From the NCBI GenBank assembly GCA_038209775.1, contig JBBQXK010000008.1, positions 52,480 to 116,479 of the forward strand: a stretch of 64,000 nt of DNA, written 5' to 3'. Shown piece after piece: positions 35,074 through 42,559 of the stretch (positions are counted from its first letter, which is position 1; every line of letters begins with the position of its first letter). The stretch comes from JBBQXK01 sp038209775 (GTDB lineage Bacteria; Pseudomonadota; Alphaproteobacteria; Rhodobacterales; Rhodobacteraceae). Made by a program: the position numbers and the translations under genes. Below the pieces are notes generated by a model. It did no database searches. It saw nothing but the letters and a program-made list of their open reading frames with translations, and was not told the origin of the DNA.

Positions 35074-35256
35074 TCATCTCCTGAAATTGCGCGGGCCCGG
35101 ACGCGGATTGCCACGGGCCTCGACGGGCACCCTGATGCGGCGCATCTGGCCGGGTCCGTCATCATCATCGTCGTTGTCGTCATTGCCGGGCGGTGGCGTG
35201 CGCAAGGCGATCAGCACCCCCACCACCAGCGCCAAGGCCACCAGTCCGCCGATCAT
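35074..35256 (-). CDS. Small membrane protein with an Asp-rich linker, between bolA and grxD
   Basis: A 60-residue protein: one N-terminal membrane helix (MIGGLVALALVVGVLIAL), a linker with the run DDNDDDDDGPG, and a short basic/proline tail. It overlaps bolA by 4 bp (ATGA at 35253-35256) and the upstream in-frame ATG of grxD. The tight coupling to a BolA/Grx pair suggests a function with iron-sulfur trafficking at the membrane, but this is only inferred. Confidence 0.7.
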   Translation of the reverse strand: MIGGLVALALVVGVLIALRTPPPGNDDNDDDDDGPGQMRRIRVPVEARGNPRPGPRNFRR

Positions 35257-35495
35257 CCCGGCACCTTGGTGGTCAGTGCCAACGCGTGCAATTCACCGTG
35301 CATACCGTCCATCTTGCCCTTGAGGCTGGCATAAACCGCGCGCTGTTGCTGCACCCGGTTCAGGCCGCGAAAACTTTCATCGATCACTTCCGCCGCCCAG
35401 TGGTTTCCGTCACCGGCAAGGTCGGTAATCGTGATCCGGGCCTGCGGAAAGCCCGTCCGGATCAGATCTTCGATATCGCGCGCTTCCATCGCCAT
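35253..35495 (-). CDS. BolA family protein
   Basis: An 80-residue BolA/IbaG-type protein: MEARDIEDLIRTGFPQARITITDLAGDGNHWAAEVIDESFRGLNRVQQQRAVYASLKG, with the conserved His-containing GDGNHW segment and the HALAL helix at the end. Together with Grx4 it forms a 2Fe-2S-binding pair. ATG 35495 (MAMEAR) gives the usual length; an open frame reaches 35552. The downstream small membrane gene overlaps by 4 bp. Confidence 0.9.
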   Translation of the reverse strand: MAMEARDIEDLIRTGFPQARITITDLAGDGNHWAAEVIDESFRGLNRVQQQRAVYASLKGKMDGMHGELHALALTTKVPG

Positions 35496-35559
35496 GGGCC
35501 GCATTCCCTGTTCTGTCAGATCAAATCTAGGCGCGAGGCGGCCCGACTGCAAGCCACAC

Positions 35560-35913
35560 TCAGGGCAGTGCGGCCATAACGATCACCTCGACCAGATATT
35601 CCGGCGCCACCAGCCGCGATTCGCCCGTGGCGCGGGCAGGTGTGTGGCCTGGCGCGGCCCAGGCCTGCCATGCCGCATTCATCTCGGCCGCCGTGCCTGC
35701 ATCCGCCAGCCACACCTGCGCCGACAGGATGCGCGTCTTGTCGGTGCCCGCCAGCGCCAGCAGGCGGTCGATCTCGGCCAGACAGGTCAAGGTCTGCGCA
35801 TGCACCCCGTCACCCGGATTGCCGACCTGCCCCGCCAGATAGACGATGCCCTTGTGGATCACGGCCTGGCTCATGCGCGGGCCGGATTCGAGACGGGTGA
35901 TATCGGTGTTCAT
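35560..35913 (-). CDS. RidA family protein
   Basis: A 117-residue RidA/YjgF-like protein (reactive imine/enamine deaminase family). The core is visible as KGIVYLAGQVGN, QTLTCLAEIDRLLALAGTDKTRILSAQVWLAD and ARATGESRLVAPEYLVEVIVMAALP; the Arg in ATGESRL is the substrate carboxylate ligand of the active family. The ATG at 35913 has AAGGAG 7 nt upstream. It lies just before the bolA operon (65 bp) in the same orientation. Confidence 0.9.
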   Translation of the reverse strand: MNTDITRLESGPRMSQAVIHKGIVYLAGQVGNPGDGVHAQTLTCLAEIDRLLALAGTDKTRILSAQVWLADAGTAAEMNAAWQAWAAPGHTPARATGESRLVAPEYLVEVIVMAALP

Positions 35914-36065
35914 GGGATGCTCCTTGATGTTCGCTGCCGCCTTGCTAATCCGCCGCACACCAAAAGGCAAAGCCGTCCCATTCGGAATGGCCGTTGGGCA
36001 CGCAAAACCATGCTAGCTTGGGTGCAGATCAACGATCACCGCAACCGACCCCGTCGGAGCCTACC

Positions 36066-36341
36066 ATGTTCGACGACAGCAAACGCCTTGACGCTCTGGA
36101 AGGTCAGATGGCGACCGTCCAGAAATCCATCCAGACTCTGACCGCGTCAATCGACGCCCTGCGCAAATGGGCCGAAAGCGAGAACACCAAGAGCGCCGAC
36201 CACGAGGCCACGCGCGGCAAGAACCAGAACAGCCTGATCGAAGACGTTGAAAAGGGCGCGCTGGCCACGGCGGCAGAGATGAAGAAGATCGTACCGCGCA
36301 TCAACTATCTGGAACAGCAAATCAAGAAGCTGGCGAAATAG
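36066..36341 (+). CDS. Hypothetical coiled-coil protein
   Basis: A 91-residue, highly charged helical protein (KRLDALEGQMATVQKSIQTLTASIDALRKWAES... and IVPRINYLEQQIKKLAK at the end), probably forming a coiled coil. No membrane helix or known domain. The ATG at 36066 has only a weak ribosome site. It ends 4 bp before the tRNA-Gly gene on the other strand. Confidence 0.7.
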   Translation: MFDDSKRLDALEGQMATVQKSIQTLTASIDALRKWAESENTKSADHEATRGKNQNSLIEDVEKGALATAAEMKKIVPRINYLEQQIKKLAK

Positions 36342-36344
36342 CGC

Positions 36345-36418
36345 TGGAGCGGGTGAAGGGAATCGAACCCTCGTCGTAAGCTTGGGAAGCTTCTGCTCTG
36401 CCATTGAGCTACACCCGC
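36345..36418 (-). tRNA. tRNA-Gly (anticodon CCC)
   Basis: A 74-nt tRNA on the minus strand with acceptor GCGGGTG/CACCCGC fully paired and CCA encoded (36345-36347). The anticodon loop TTCCCAA gives CCC, reading GGG. The anticodon stem has one non-pair, G27-A43; the rest fits. Confidence 0.93.
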
Positions 36419-36586
36419 GACACTCCGGAGGTATGCCAACCCGGCTCTTGCGTCAAGCTTCGGAGCGGCAAGCGTCAGCGGCAGCCGACGGGTGGGCTCT
36501 GGGGCAGTATGAAAACCCTCTTGAAACGTGCATGGCTATGTGCTGCTATTGTGTTTGAAGACTCTTTATTTTATCAGGAGATTCCT

Positions 36587-36880
36587 GTGGCTGGACTGGA
36601 TATTTCGAGCAGCAAGCGCCCCGCAAACCTGTCGGGGATCGACGACCGCGACATCGTCCGTGACATGCGCGAATGGGCGACCGCGTTTGAGCAGATGGAC
36701 AATGACCTGAAAGCGGTTCAGGCAAATGGCGCGAAGCTGATGCGGATGAACCGCGAACTGAACGCCAAGGTGCACCAAGCCCGCGAAGCGCGGTTGCCGC
36801 CCGCAAAGGACAAGCCGCTGAAAGACCTGTTGGAACGCACTGTCGAGTTCGCACAAGTGCTGACGCGGTTTGTCCGGTAA
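36587..36880 (+). CDS. Hypothetical protein with coiled-coil character
   Basis: A 97-residue protein (GLDISSSKRPANLSGIDDRDIVRDMREWATAFEQMDNDLKAVQANGAKLMRMNRELNAKVHQAREARLPPAKDKPLKDLLERTVEFAQVLTRFVR shortened here). The centre is a charged helical region and no family is recognised. A GTG at 36587 with AGGAG 6 nt upstream is the chosen start; the frame is open to 36404. The 60 bases before it are unusually A+T-rich for this genome and may hold a promoter (TTGAAA at 36521). It lies next to a tRNA and could be of foreign origin. Confidence 0.6.
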   Translation: MAGLDISSSKRPANLSGIDDRDIVRDMREWATAFEQMDNDLKAVQANGAKLMRMNRELNAKVHQAREARLPPAKDKPLKDLLERTVEFAQVLTRFVR

Positions 36881-36904
36881 CCCGGGATCGGGCCGTTGTG
36901 GCGT

Positions 36905-37798
36905 TTATGCGCTGATAATCCATTCCAGCCGCGCAACCTCGGCCCGCACCCCGGCCGCCAATGCCTCGGCAAACCGCGTCAGCCGCACCGACCTTGCGTC
37001 GTCGGCGTGGCGGATCAGCCAGAAGGCGCGGGTCAGGGTAATGTCAGGCAGAACCTGCACCAGTTCCGGCGCGAACGGCATGGCAAAGGCATGCACCATG
37101 CCGATCCCCGCCCCCGCCCGCAGCCAGTTCAATTGCACCGGCACCGAGTTGGATGTCAGTGCCACGCGCCCGATGCCAAGGTCGGTCAGATAATCCAGTT
37201 CCTTGTCAAAAATCATGTCGGGGATGTAGCCGACAATGCGATGCCGGCGCAGGTCATCGCGTGTCAGTGGCACGCCTTGCCGGTCAAGATACCCCCGCGC
37301 CGCCGCCAGATGCAGACGGTACTCCGCAATCCGCTGCACGGTCAGCCGCCCTGCCTCTGGGCGTGACACGCCGATGGCCATGTCCGCTTCGCGCCGCGAC
37401 AGGTTGAACACGCGCGGCAGGGCCACGATCTGCACGTCCAGCCCCGGGTTGTCATCGGCAATCCCCGCCAGCACCTGCGGCAACAGATAGGTCGCACAGC
37501 CATCGGGCGCACCCAGCCGGATCACTCCGGTCAGCCCGCCGCCACTGCCCCGCAGATCATCGCGGGCACCTGTGACGGCGGTTTCCGCGCGCTCCGCATG
37601 GACCAACAGCCGCGCGCCCTCTTCCGTCAGGGCATAGCCTTGCGGGCTTTTGGCAAACAGCCGCAGCGCCAGCCCATCCTCCAGCCGCGAAATCCGGCGG
37701 CCGACCGTGGCCGGGTCCAGCCGCAGCGCCCGACCTGCGCCCGATAGGCTGTCAGCCCGCGCAACGGCAAGGAAGATGCGCAGATCGTCCCAGTCCAT
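36905..37798 (-). CDS. LysR-family transcriptional regulator
   Basis: A 297-residue LTTR. The N-terminal winged helix is clear (DDLRIFLAVARADSLSGAGRALRLDPATVGRRISRLEDGLALRLFAKSPQGYALTEEG). The rest is the effector-binding domain (GVIRLGAPDGCATYLLPQVLAG...). It is transcribed divergently from mmsA with a 95-bp intergenic region that includes an ATTGCC-N9-GGCAAT palindrome, so control of valine catabolism by this regulator is likely. The variant DWDDLRIFL start is typical of a subfamily common in alphaproteobacteria. Confidence 0.9.
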   Translation of the reverse strand: MDWDDLRIFLAVARADSLSGAGRALRLDPATVGRRISRLEDGLALRLFAKSPQGYALTEEGARLLVHAERAETAVTGARDDLRGSGGGLTGVIRLGAPDGCATYLLPQVLAGIADDNPGLDVQIVALPRVFNLSRREADMAIGVSRPEAGRLTVQRIAEYRLHLAAARGYLDRQGVPLTRDDLRRHRIVGYIPDMIFDKELDYLTDLGIGRVALTSNSVPVQLNWLRAGAGIGMVHAFAMPFAPELVQVLPDITLTRAFWLIRHADDARSVRLTRFAEALAAGVRAEVARLEWIISA

Positions 37799-37828
37799 CC
37801 CTGTAATCCTGCAAAACGGCTTTGGGAC

Positions 37829-37849
37829 ATTGCCCCTTTGCCCGGCAAT
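37829..37849. promoter_or_regulatory. Candidate LysR operator between the regulator and mmsA
   Basis: A perfect 6-bp inverted repeat ATTGCC-N9-GGCAAT, which fits the T-N11-A layout of LTTR sites. It is flanked by a wider GCAAAA (37811) / TTTTGC (37849) pair. It lies in the 95-bp divergent promoter region. Confidence 0.45.
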
Positions 37850-37893
37850 TTTGCAAGACTATACCAGCCAAGCAACCAAGGGTGGAGGATGCC

Positions 37894-39393
37894 ATGAAAG
37901 AAATCGGTCACTGGATCAACGGCAAGATGGTGGCGGGCACCTCGGGCCGGTTTGCCGACGTGTTCAACCCCGCGACAGGCGAGGTGCAGGCGCGGGTGGC
38001 GCTGGCCACGGCGGCGGAACTGGATGCGGCGGTCGCGGGTGCGGCCCGCGCGCAGGTCGGCTGGGGCGCCACCAACCCGCAAAAACGCGGCCGCGTGATG
38101 ATGGAAATGGTGCGCCTGATCAACCGCGACATGGGCAAGCTGGCCGAGGCGCTGTCATCGGAACACGGCAAGACCATCCCCGACGCCAAGGGCGACATCC
38201 AGCGCGGCCTTGAGGTGATCGAGTTCTGCATCGGCGCGCCGCAGATGCTGAAGGGTGAGTTTACCGATAGCGCCGGCCCCGGCATCGACATGTACTCGAT
38301 GCGCCAGCCCTTGGGCGTGGCGGCGGGCATCACGCCCTTCAACTTTCCCGCGATGATCCCGTTGTGGAAGATGGGCCCGGCGCTGGCCTGCGGCAATGCC
38401 TTCATCCTGAAACCGTCCGAACGTGACCCCTCGGTGCCCCTGATGCTGGCGGCCTTGTTCCAGGAGGCGGGTCTGCCCGATGGTGTGTTGCAGGTGGTGA
38501 ACGGCGACAAGGTGTCGGTCGATGCGATCCTGGACAACCCCACCATCGCGGCGGTGGGCTTTGTCGGGTCCACCCCGATTGCCGAATACATCTATGGGCG
38601 CGGCTGTACCAACGGCAAGCGGGTGCAGTGTTTCGGCGGCGCCAAAAACCACATGATCATCATGCCCGACGCCGACCTTGACCTTGCAGCCGACGCGCTG
38701 GTGGGTGCGGGTTATGGCGCTGCGGGCGAACGCTGCATGGCGATTTCGGTCGCGGTGCCGGTGGGCGATGCCACGGCGGATGCGCTGATCGAACGGCTGA
38801 TCCCGCGGATCGAGAAGTTGAAGGTCGGCCCCTATACCGCAGGATCCGATGTGGATTATGGCCCCGTGGTCACGGCGGCGGCCAAGGCCAACATCCTGCG
38901 GCTGGTGGAATCCGGTGTGGCGCAGGGTGCGAAACTGGTGATCGACGGGCGCGGCTTTGGGCTGCAGGGGTATGAGGACGGATTTTTCGTTGGCCCGCAT
39001 TTGTTTGACCATGTGACGACCGACATGGAGATTTATCGCAAGGAAATCTTCGGCCCGGTGCTGTCGCAGGTCCGTGCGAAAACCTATGAGGAAGCTCTGG
39101 GCTATGCGATGGACCACGAATACGGCAACGGCACCGCGATCTTCACCCGCGACGGCGACACCGCGCGCGAATTTGCGGCGCGGGTGAATGTGGGGATGAT
39201 CGGCATCAACGTGCCGATCCCGGTGCCCTTGGCGTATCACACCTTTGGTGGCTGGAAGAAATCCGGCTTCGGCGATCTGAACCAGCACGGGCCGGACAGT
39301 TTCCGCTTCTACACCCGCACCAAGACGATCACCGCACGCTGGCCGTCCGGCATCAAGGAAGGTGCCAGCCTGAACTTCAAGCCGATGGACTGA
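37894..39393 (+). CDS. mmsA: CoA-acylating methylmalonate-semialdehyde dehydrogenase
   Basis: A 499-residue aldehyde-dehydrogenase-superfamily enzyme that oxidises (methyl)malonate semialdehyde to propionyl- or acetyl-CoA in valine and myo-inositol catabolism. The catalytic Cys is in AAGERCMAIS, with the family-typical GGAKNHMIIMPDAD and the C-terminal NVPIPVPLAYHTFGGWKKSGFGDLNQHG. The start ATG 37894 follows GGTGGAGGATG; the frame is open from 37822. It is separated from the other valine genes by about 2 kb. Confidence 0.95.
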   Translation: MKEIGHWINGKMVAGTSGRFADVFNPATGEVQARVALATAAELDAAVAGAARAQVGWGATNPQKRGRVMMEMVRLINRDMGKLAEALSSEHGKTIPDAKGDIQRGLEVIEFCIGAPQMLKGEFTDSAGPGIDMYSMRQPLGVAAGITPFNFPAMIPLWKMGPALACGNAFILKPSERDPSVPLMLAALFQEAGLPDGVLQVVNGDKVSVDAILDNPTIAAVGFVGSTPIAEYIYGRGCTNGKRVQCFGGAKNHMIIMPDADLDLAADALVGAGYGAAGERCMAISVAVPVGDATADALIERLIPRIEKLKVGPYTAGSDVDYGPVVTAAAKANILRLVESGVAQGAKLVIDGRGFGLQGYEDGFFVGPHLFDHVTTDMEIYRKEIFGPVLSQVRAKTYEEALGYAMDHEYGNGTAIFTRDGDTAREFAARVNVGMIGINVPIPVPLAYHTFGGWKKSGFGDLNQHGPDSFRFYTRTKTITARWPSGIKEGASLNFKPMD

Positions 39394-39418
39394 TCCAAGG
39401 CGGCGAAGTCACACAAGA

Positions 39419-40351
39419 TCACGCAGCCCGGCGGTACGTCGCCGGGCTGACGCCAAACTCCTTCTTGAACGCCCGGGCGAACGCGGCCTCAGACCCGTAG
39501 CCCACCTTTTCCACCACATCGGGCACCGTGCGGCCCGGCAGGCGCAGGTCCTGCCGCGCGATCTGCATGCGCCAGCGCGTCACGTAGGCCATCGGCGGCA
39601 TCCCCATCTTGGCGGCAAAGCGCAGGGAAAATCCGGTGCGCGACAACCCGGCGACCTTGGCCAACCCCTCCACCGTCCAGTCATGGTCAGGATGCGCATG
39701 CGCCGCCTCCAAGGCGCGCAGGATCTGCGGATCGGCCAGCCCCGCCAGACCGGGCAGGTCCGCGCCCTGATTGGCCAGAAACGCCCGCAGCACCTGGGCA
39801 AAGATGATCTCTGACATCTTCTGTGCAATCATGTCGCCGCCCAACTGCCTGCACCCCGCCTCTACCCCGATCAGCCGCAAGGTGTGTTCCATCCATTGGC
39901 CCGCACTCTCGCCATAATTCGCGATGTGCAAATAGGGCGGCAGCCGCTCGATCAGCGGATGCCAGGCCAGGGGGTCAAACTCGAAATGCCCGCAGACAAG
40001 CTCGGTCGCCTCGCCTTTGGGCATCCCGCCATGCACCAGCGTCCCCTCTCCGGTAAAGCCCGACCGTTCCAGCACCCGGTCCAGCGGCAGGACCGCATGT
40101 TCGGTGGCCGGATCGCAATACATCCGGTGCGCCGCCCCGTGGGGGATGATGGCGAGGTCGCCCTGTTGCAACCGAATGGGCGCGGCGACCCCTGCCACCC
40201 GCAGGATGCAGGTGCCGCGATGGACGAAATGAAACCGTGCGACATGCGAAAAGGCCGGCACCTCAACCCCCCAGGGCGAAGAGAAAGCCGTGCGGAAATA
40301 CAAGGTGCCGCGCATCGCCAGCCGCAAAAGGATGTCGCTGAACAGATCCAT
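39419..40351 (-). CDS. AraC-family transcriptional regulator with cupin-type sensor
   Basis: A 310-residue regulator: N-terminal cupin-like sensory domain (VARFHFVHRGTCILRVAGVAAPIRLQQGDLAIIPHGAAHRMYCDP) and C-terminal AraC HTH (DHDWTVEGLAKVAGLSRTGFSLRFAAKMGMPPMAYVTRWRMQIARQDLRL...VGYGSEAAFARAFKKEFGVSPATYRR). It faces the DUF4142/cupredoxin genes across 138 bp that hold four CTGAAC-type half-sites, three of them at 21-bp intervals, suggesting it controls them or itself. The sensed ligand is unknown. Confidence 0.9.
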   Translation of the reverse strand: MDLFSDILLRLAMRGTLYFRTAFSSPWGVEVPAFSHVARFHFVHRGTCILRVAGVAAPIRLQQGDLAIIPHGAAHRMYCDPATEHAVLPLDRVLERSGFTGEGTLVHGGMPKGEATELVCGHFEFDPLAWHPLIERLPPYLHIANYGESAGQWMEHTLRLIGVEAGCRQLGGDMIAQKMSEIIFAQVLRAFLANQGADLPGLAGLADPQILRALEAAHAHPDHDWTVEGLAKVAGLSRTGFSLRFAAKMGMPPMAYVTRWRMQIARQDLRLPGRTVPDVVEKVGYGSEAAFARAFKKEFGVSPATYRRAA

Positions 40352-40385
40352 CTTTCCCCCCCCTTTTCAGTGGCCGGCCCGTTTT

Positions 40386-40471
40386 CTGAACGATCAGTGC
40401 ATAGCCCTGAACTCTACGGCATTACAAGTTCAGCTGTCGAGGCGCATCTTCATCAGACCAACCCTGTTCAG
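40386..40471. promoter_or_regulatory. Helically phased CTGAAC half-sites between the AraC gene and DUF4142
   Basis: CTGAAC occurs at 40386 and 40407 (plus) and its complement GTTCAG at 40428 and 40466. The first three lie exactly 21 bp apart, two turns of DNA, and CTGAACT/AGTTCAG (40407-40413/40427-40433) form an inverted repeat. This fits AraC-type binding to one face of the helix. Confidence 0.5.
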
Positions 40472-40489
40472 CTTCAAAGGAATGCTCCC

Positions 40490-41014
40490 ATGAAAAAGTC
40501 TCTCATCATCAGCCTGTTGTGCAGCCTTGCGGCCACGCTGCCCGCCCTTGCCGAAACGCCCGCAGACCTGACCGACCTGCAGATGGCCCATGTCGGCTAT
40601 GTCGCCGACAATCTGGACATCCAGTATGGCCACCTGGCGCTCGCCCTGTCGACCACCCCCGCCGTGCGGGAATTCGCCACGACGATGATCTCGGACCACT
40701 CTGCGGTGAACGATCAGGCGCTGGCGCTGCTGGCAAAACTCGGCGCACAGCCCGAAGACAACTTCCTCAGCCAGGCCCTGAACGCAGGCGGCGTCGAGTT
40801 GGTGAACAAGTTCAGCGCCCTCCGCGGCGCGGAGTTTGACCTTGCCTATGCCGAAAACGAGGTGGCCTACCACAAGGCGGTGATCGGCATCGTCGAGAAT
40901 GACTTCATCCCGAACATCGAGAATGCCGAGTTGAAGGCGCTTTATACCCAGGGGCTGGTGATCTTCAAAGAGCATCTGACCCATGCCGAGGCGATGCTGG
41001 CGGCGGTCAAATGA
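40490..41014 (+). CDS. DUF4142 (ferritin-like) periplasmic protein
   Basis: A 174-residue protein with a signal peptide (MKKSLIISLLCSLAATLPALA, cleavage near 21) and a DUF4142 helical domain (LQMAHVGYVADNLDIQYGHLALALSTTPAVREFATTMISDHSAVNDQALALLAKLGAQP...). The pattern of conserved His, Asp and Glu resembles ferritin-like or metal-binding helical bundles. AAAGGA precedes the ATG. It overlaps the cupredoxin gene by 4 bp (ATGA), so the two are translated together. Confidence 0.87.
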   Translation: MKKSLIISLLCSLAATLPALAETPADLTDLQMAHVGYVADNLDIQYGHLALALSTTPAVREFATTMISDHSAVNDQALALLAKLGAQPEDNFLSQALNAGGVELVNKFSALRGAEFDLAYAENEVAYHKAVIGIVENDFIPNIENAELKALYTQGLVIFKEHLTHAEAMLAAVK

Positions 41015-41349
41015 CCACCGGCATCAGCCGACGCGCCGCGCTGATGCTGGCCGTCCTGTCCCCGACCCTGCTTGCAGGTCGGGGATGGGCAGGCAGCGTG
41101 GTGCATGACGTTGCAATGACGGGTCTGACCTTTGACCCGGCGCTGCTCAAGGTTGCGGTGGGCGACACGGTACGCTGGACCAACGCCGACTTCGTGCCCC
41201 ACACCGCGACCGCCAATGACCAGACCTGGACCACCGGCACCCTGAAACAGGGCGAAACCGGCGAGATGGTGATCACTGCCAAAACGAGCCTCGACTACGC
41301 CTGTGACTTTCATCCCCATATGGAAGGCAAGCTGCTGATCGAGGGCTAA
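41011..41349 (+). CDS. Secreted type 1 copper protein (cupredoxin)
   Basis: A 112-residue protein with a Tat-like leader (ISRRAALMLAVLSPTLLA) and a plastocyanin/pseudoazurin-like domain. The copper ligands fit the pattern His in VPHTAT, then Cys, His and Met in DYACDFHPHMEGKL. It may be a periplasmic electron carrier. It is coupled to the DUF4142 gene; together they may handle copper or electrons in the periplasm. No partner redox enzyme is encoded nearby. Confidence 0.88.
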   Translation: MTTGISRRAALMLAVLSPTLLAGRGWAGSVVHDVAMTGLTFDPALLKVAVGDTVRWTNADFVPHTATANDQTWTTGTLKQGETGEMVITAKTSLDYACDFHPHMEGKLLIEG

Positions 41350-41425
41350 GGCGTCACCTGCAAGGCGATGGACTGTGCAGCACCTTTCGGGGATGATCGC
41401 ACCCGGAATGAATGCCCGGGGGGTT

Positions 41426-42559
41426 GTGCAGTTGGACTTCGATCTTGGCGACGACAGCCGGGCGATCTTTGCGATGGCGCAGGCCTTTGGCGCCGCCGAA
41501 ATCGCCCGCCATGCCCGGGCTTGGGAGGCTGCGGGCACCATCCCGCGCAAGCTGTGGACCGATGCTGCAGCGCTGGGCCTTGGCGCGCTCTATGTGCCCG
41601 AGAAAATGGGCGGCAGCGGCCTGTCCCGGCTCAATGGCACGCTGGTGTTCGAGGGGCTTGCGATGGCCTGTCCGTCGGTCGCGTCGTTCCTGTCGATCCA
41701 CTCGATGGTGGCCGGCATGGTGGCGCGCCACGGGGATGCCGCCTTGCGCGACCAGTGGTTGCCGGGCCTGTGCAGCATGGCCACGTTCGGTGCCTATTGC
41801 CTGACCGAACCCGGATCGGGCAGTGACGCCGCCGCCCTGCGCACAAGGGCAGTGCGGCAGGGGGATGGCTGGCGGCTGACGGGCACCAAGGCCTTCATCT
41901 CGGGCGGCGGCTATGCCGATCTTTATGTGGTGATGGCGCGCAGCGGCGGTGACGGGCCAAAGGGCATCTCGGCCTTTCTGGTGCACGCGGGGGCGGCGGG
42001 GCTGTCGTTCGGGGCGCTGGAAGACAAGATGGGCTGGCGCGCGCAGCCGACGCGGGCGGTGCAGATGGATGATTGCCCGGCCCAGCTTCTGGGGGACGAA
42101 GGGCGCGGGTTTGCCTATGCGATGGCCGGGCTTGACGGGGGCCGCCTGAACATCGCGGCGGCGGCCCTTGGTGGCGCGCAGGCGGCGTTCGACCGCACAC
42201 TGGCCTATATGGGCGAACGGCAGGCCTTCGGCCAGAAACTGGCCGATTTCCAGGGCCTTCAGTTTCGCTTGGCCGACATGGAAACCCGCCTGCAATCCGC
42301 CCGCGTGTTCCTGCGCCATGCGGCGTGGAAGCTGGATCAGGGTCACGACGATGCGACCAAGCATTGCGCGATGGCCAAGCTGATGGTGACCGATGCGGCG
42401 TTCGAGGTGGCCAACCAGTGCCTGCAACTGCATGGCGGCTATGGCTATCTGGCTGACTACGGGATCGAGAAGATCGTGCGCGATCTTCGCGTGCACCAGA
42501 TCCTCGAAGGCACGAACGAGATCATGCGCGTCATCATCGCGCGGTCGCTTCGCGCATGA
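41426..42559 (+). CDS. Acyl-CoA dehydrogenase, isobutyryl-CoA type
   Basis: A 377-residue flavoprotein for valine catabolism, oxidising isobutyryl-CoA to methacrylyl-CoA. Family blocks are AYCLTEPGSGSDAAALRTRAVRQGDGWRLTGTKAFISGG and, near the C-terminus, QLHGGYGYLADYGIEKIVRDLRVHQILEGTNEIMR. The catalytic Glu lies in the ILEGTNEIMR segment. GTG 41426 gives the family-typical N-terminus (MQLDFDLGDDSRAIFAMAQAF); a GTG at 41375 is an alternative. It overlaps the hydrolase gene by 4 bp. Confidence 0.92.
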   Translation: MQLDFDLGDDSRAIFAMAQAFGAAEIARHARAWEAAGTIPRKLWTDAAALGLGALYVPEKMGGSGLSRLNGTLVFEGLAMACPSVASFLSIHSMVAGMVARHGDAALRDQWLPGLCSMATFGAYCLTEPGSGSDAAALRTRAVRQGDGWRLTGTKAFISGGGYADLYVVMARSGGDGPKGISAFLVHAGAAGLSFGALEDKMGWRAQPTRAVQMDDCPAQLLGDEGRGFAYAMAGLDGGRLNIAAAALGGAQAAFDRTLAYMGERQAFGQKLADFQGLQFRLADMETRLQSARVFLRHAAWKLDQGHDDATKHCAMAKLMVTDAAFEVANQCLQLHGGYGYLADYGIEKIVRDLRVHQILEGTNEIMRVIIARSLRA

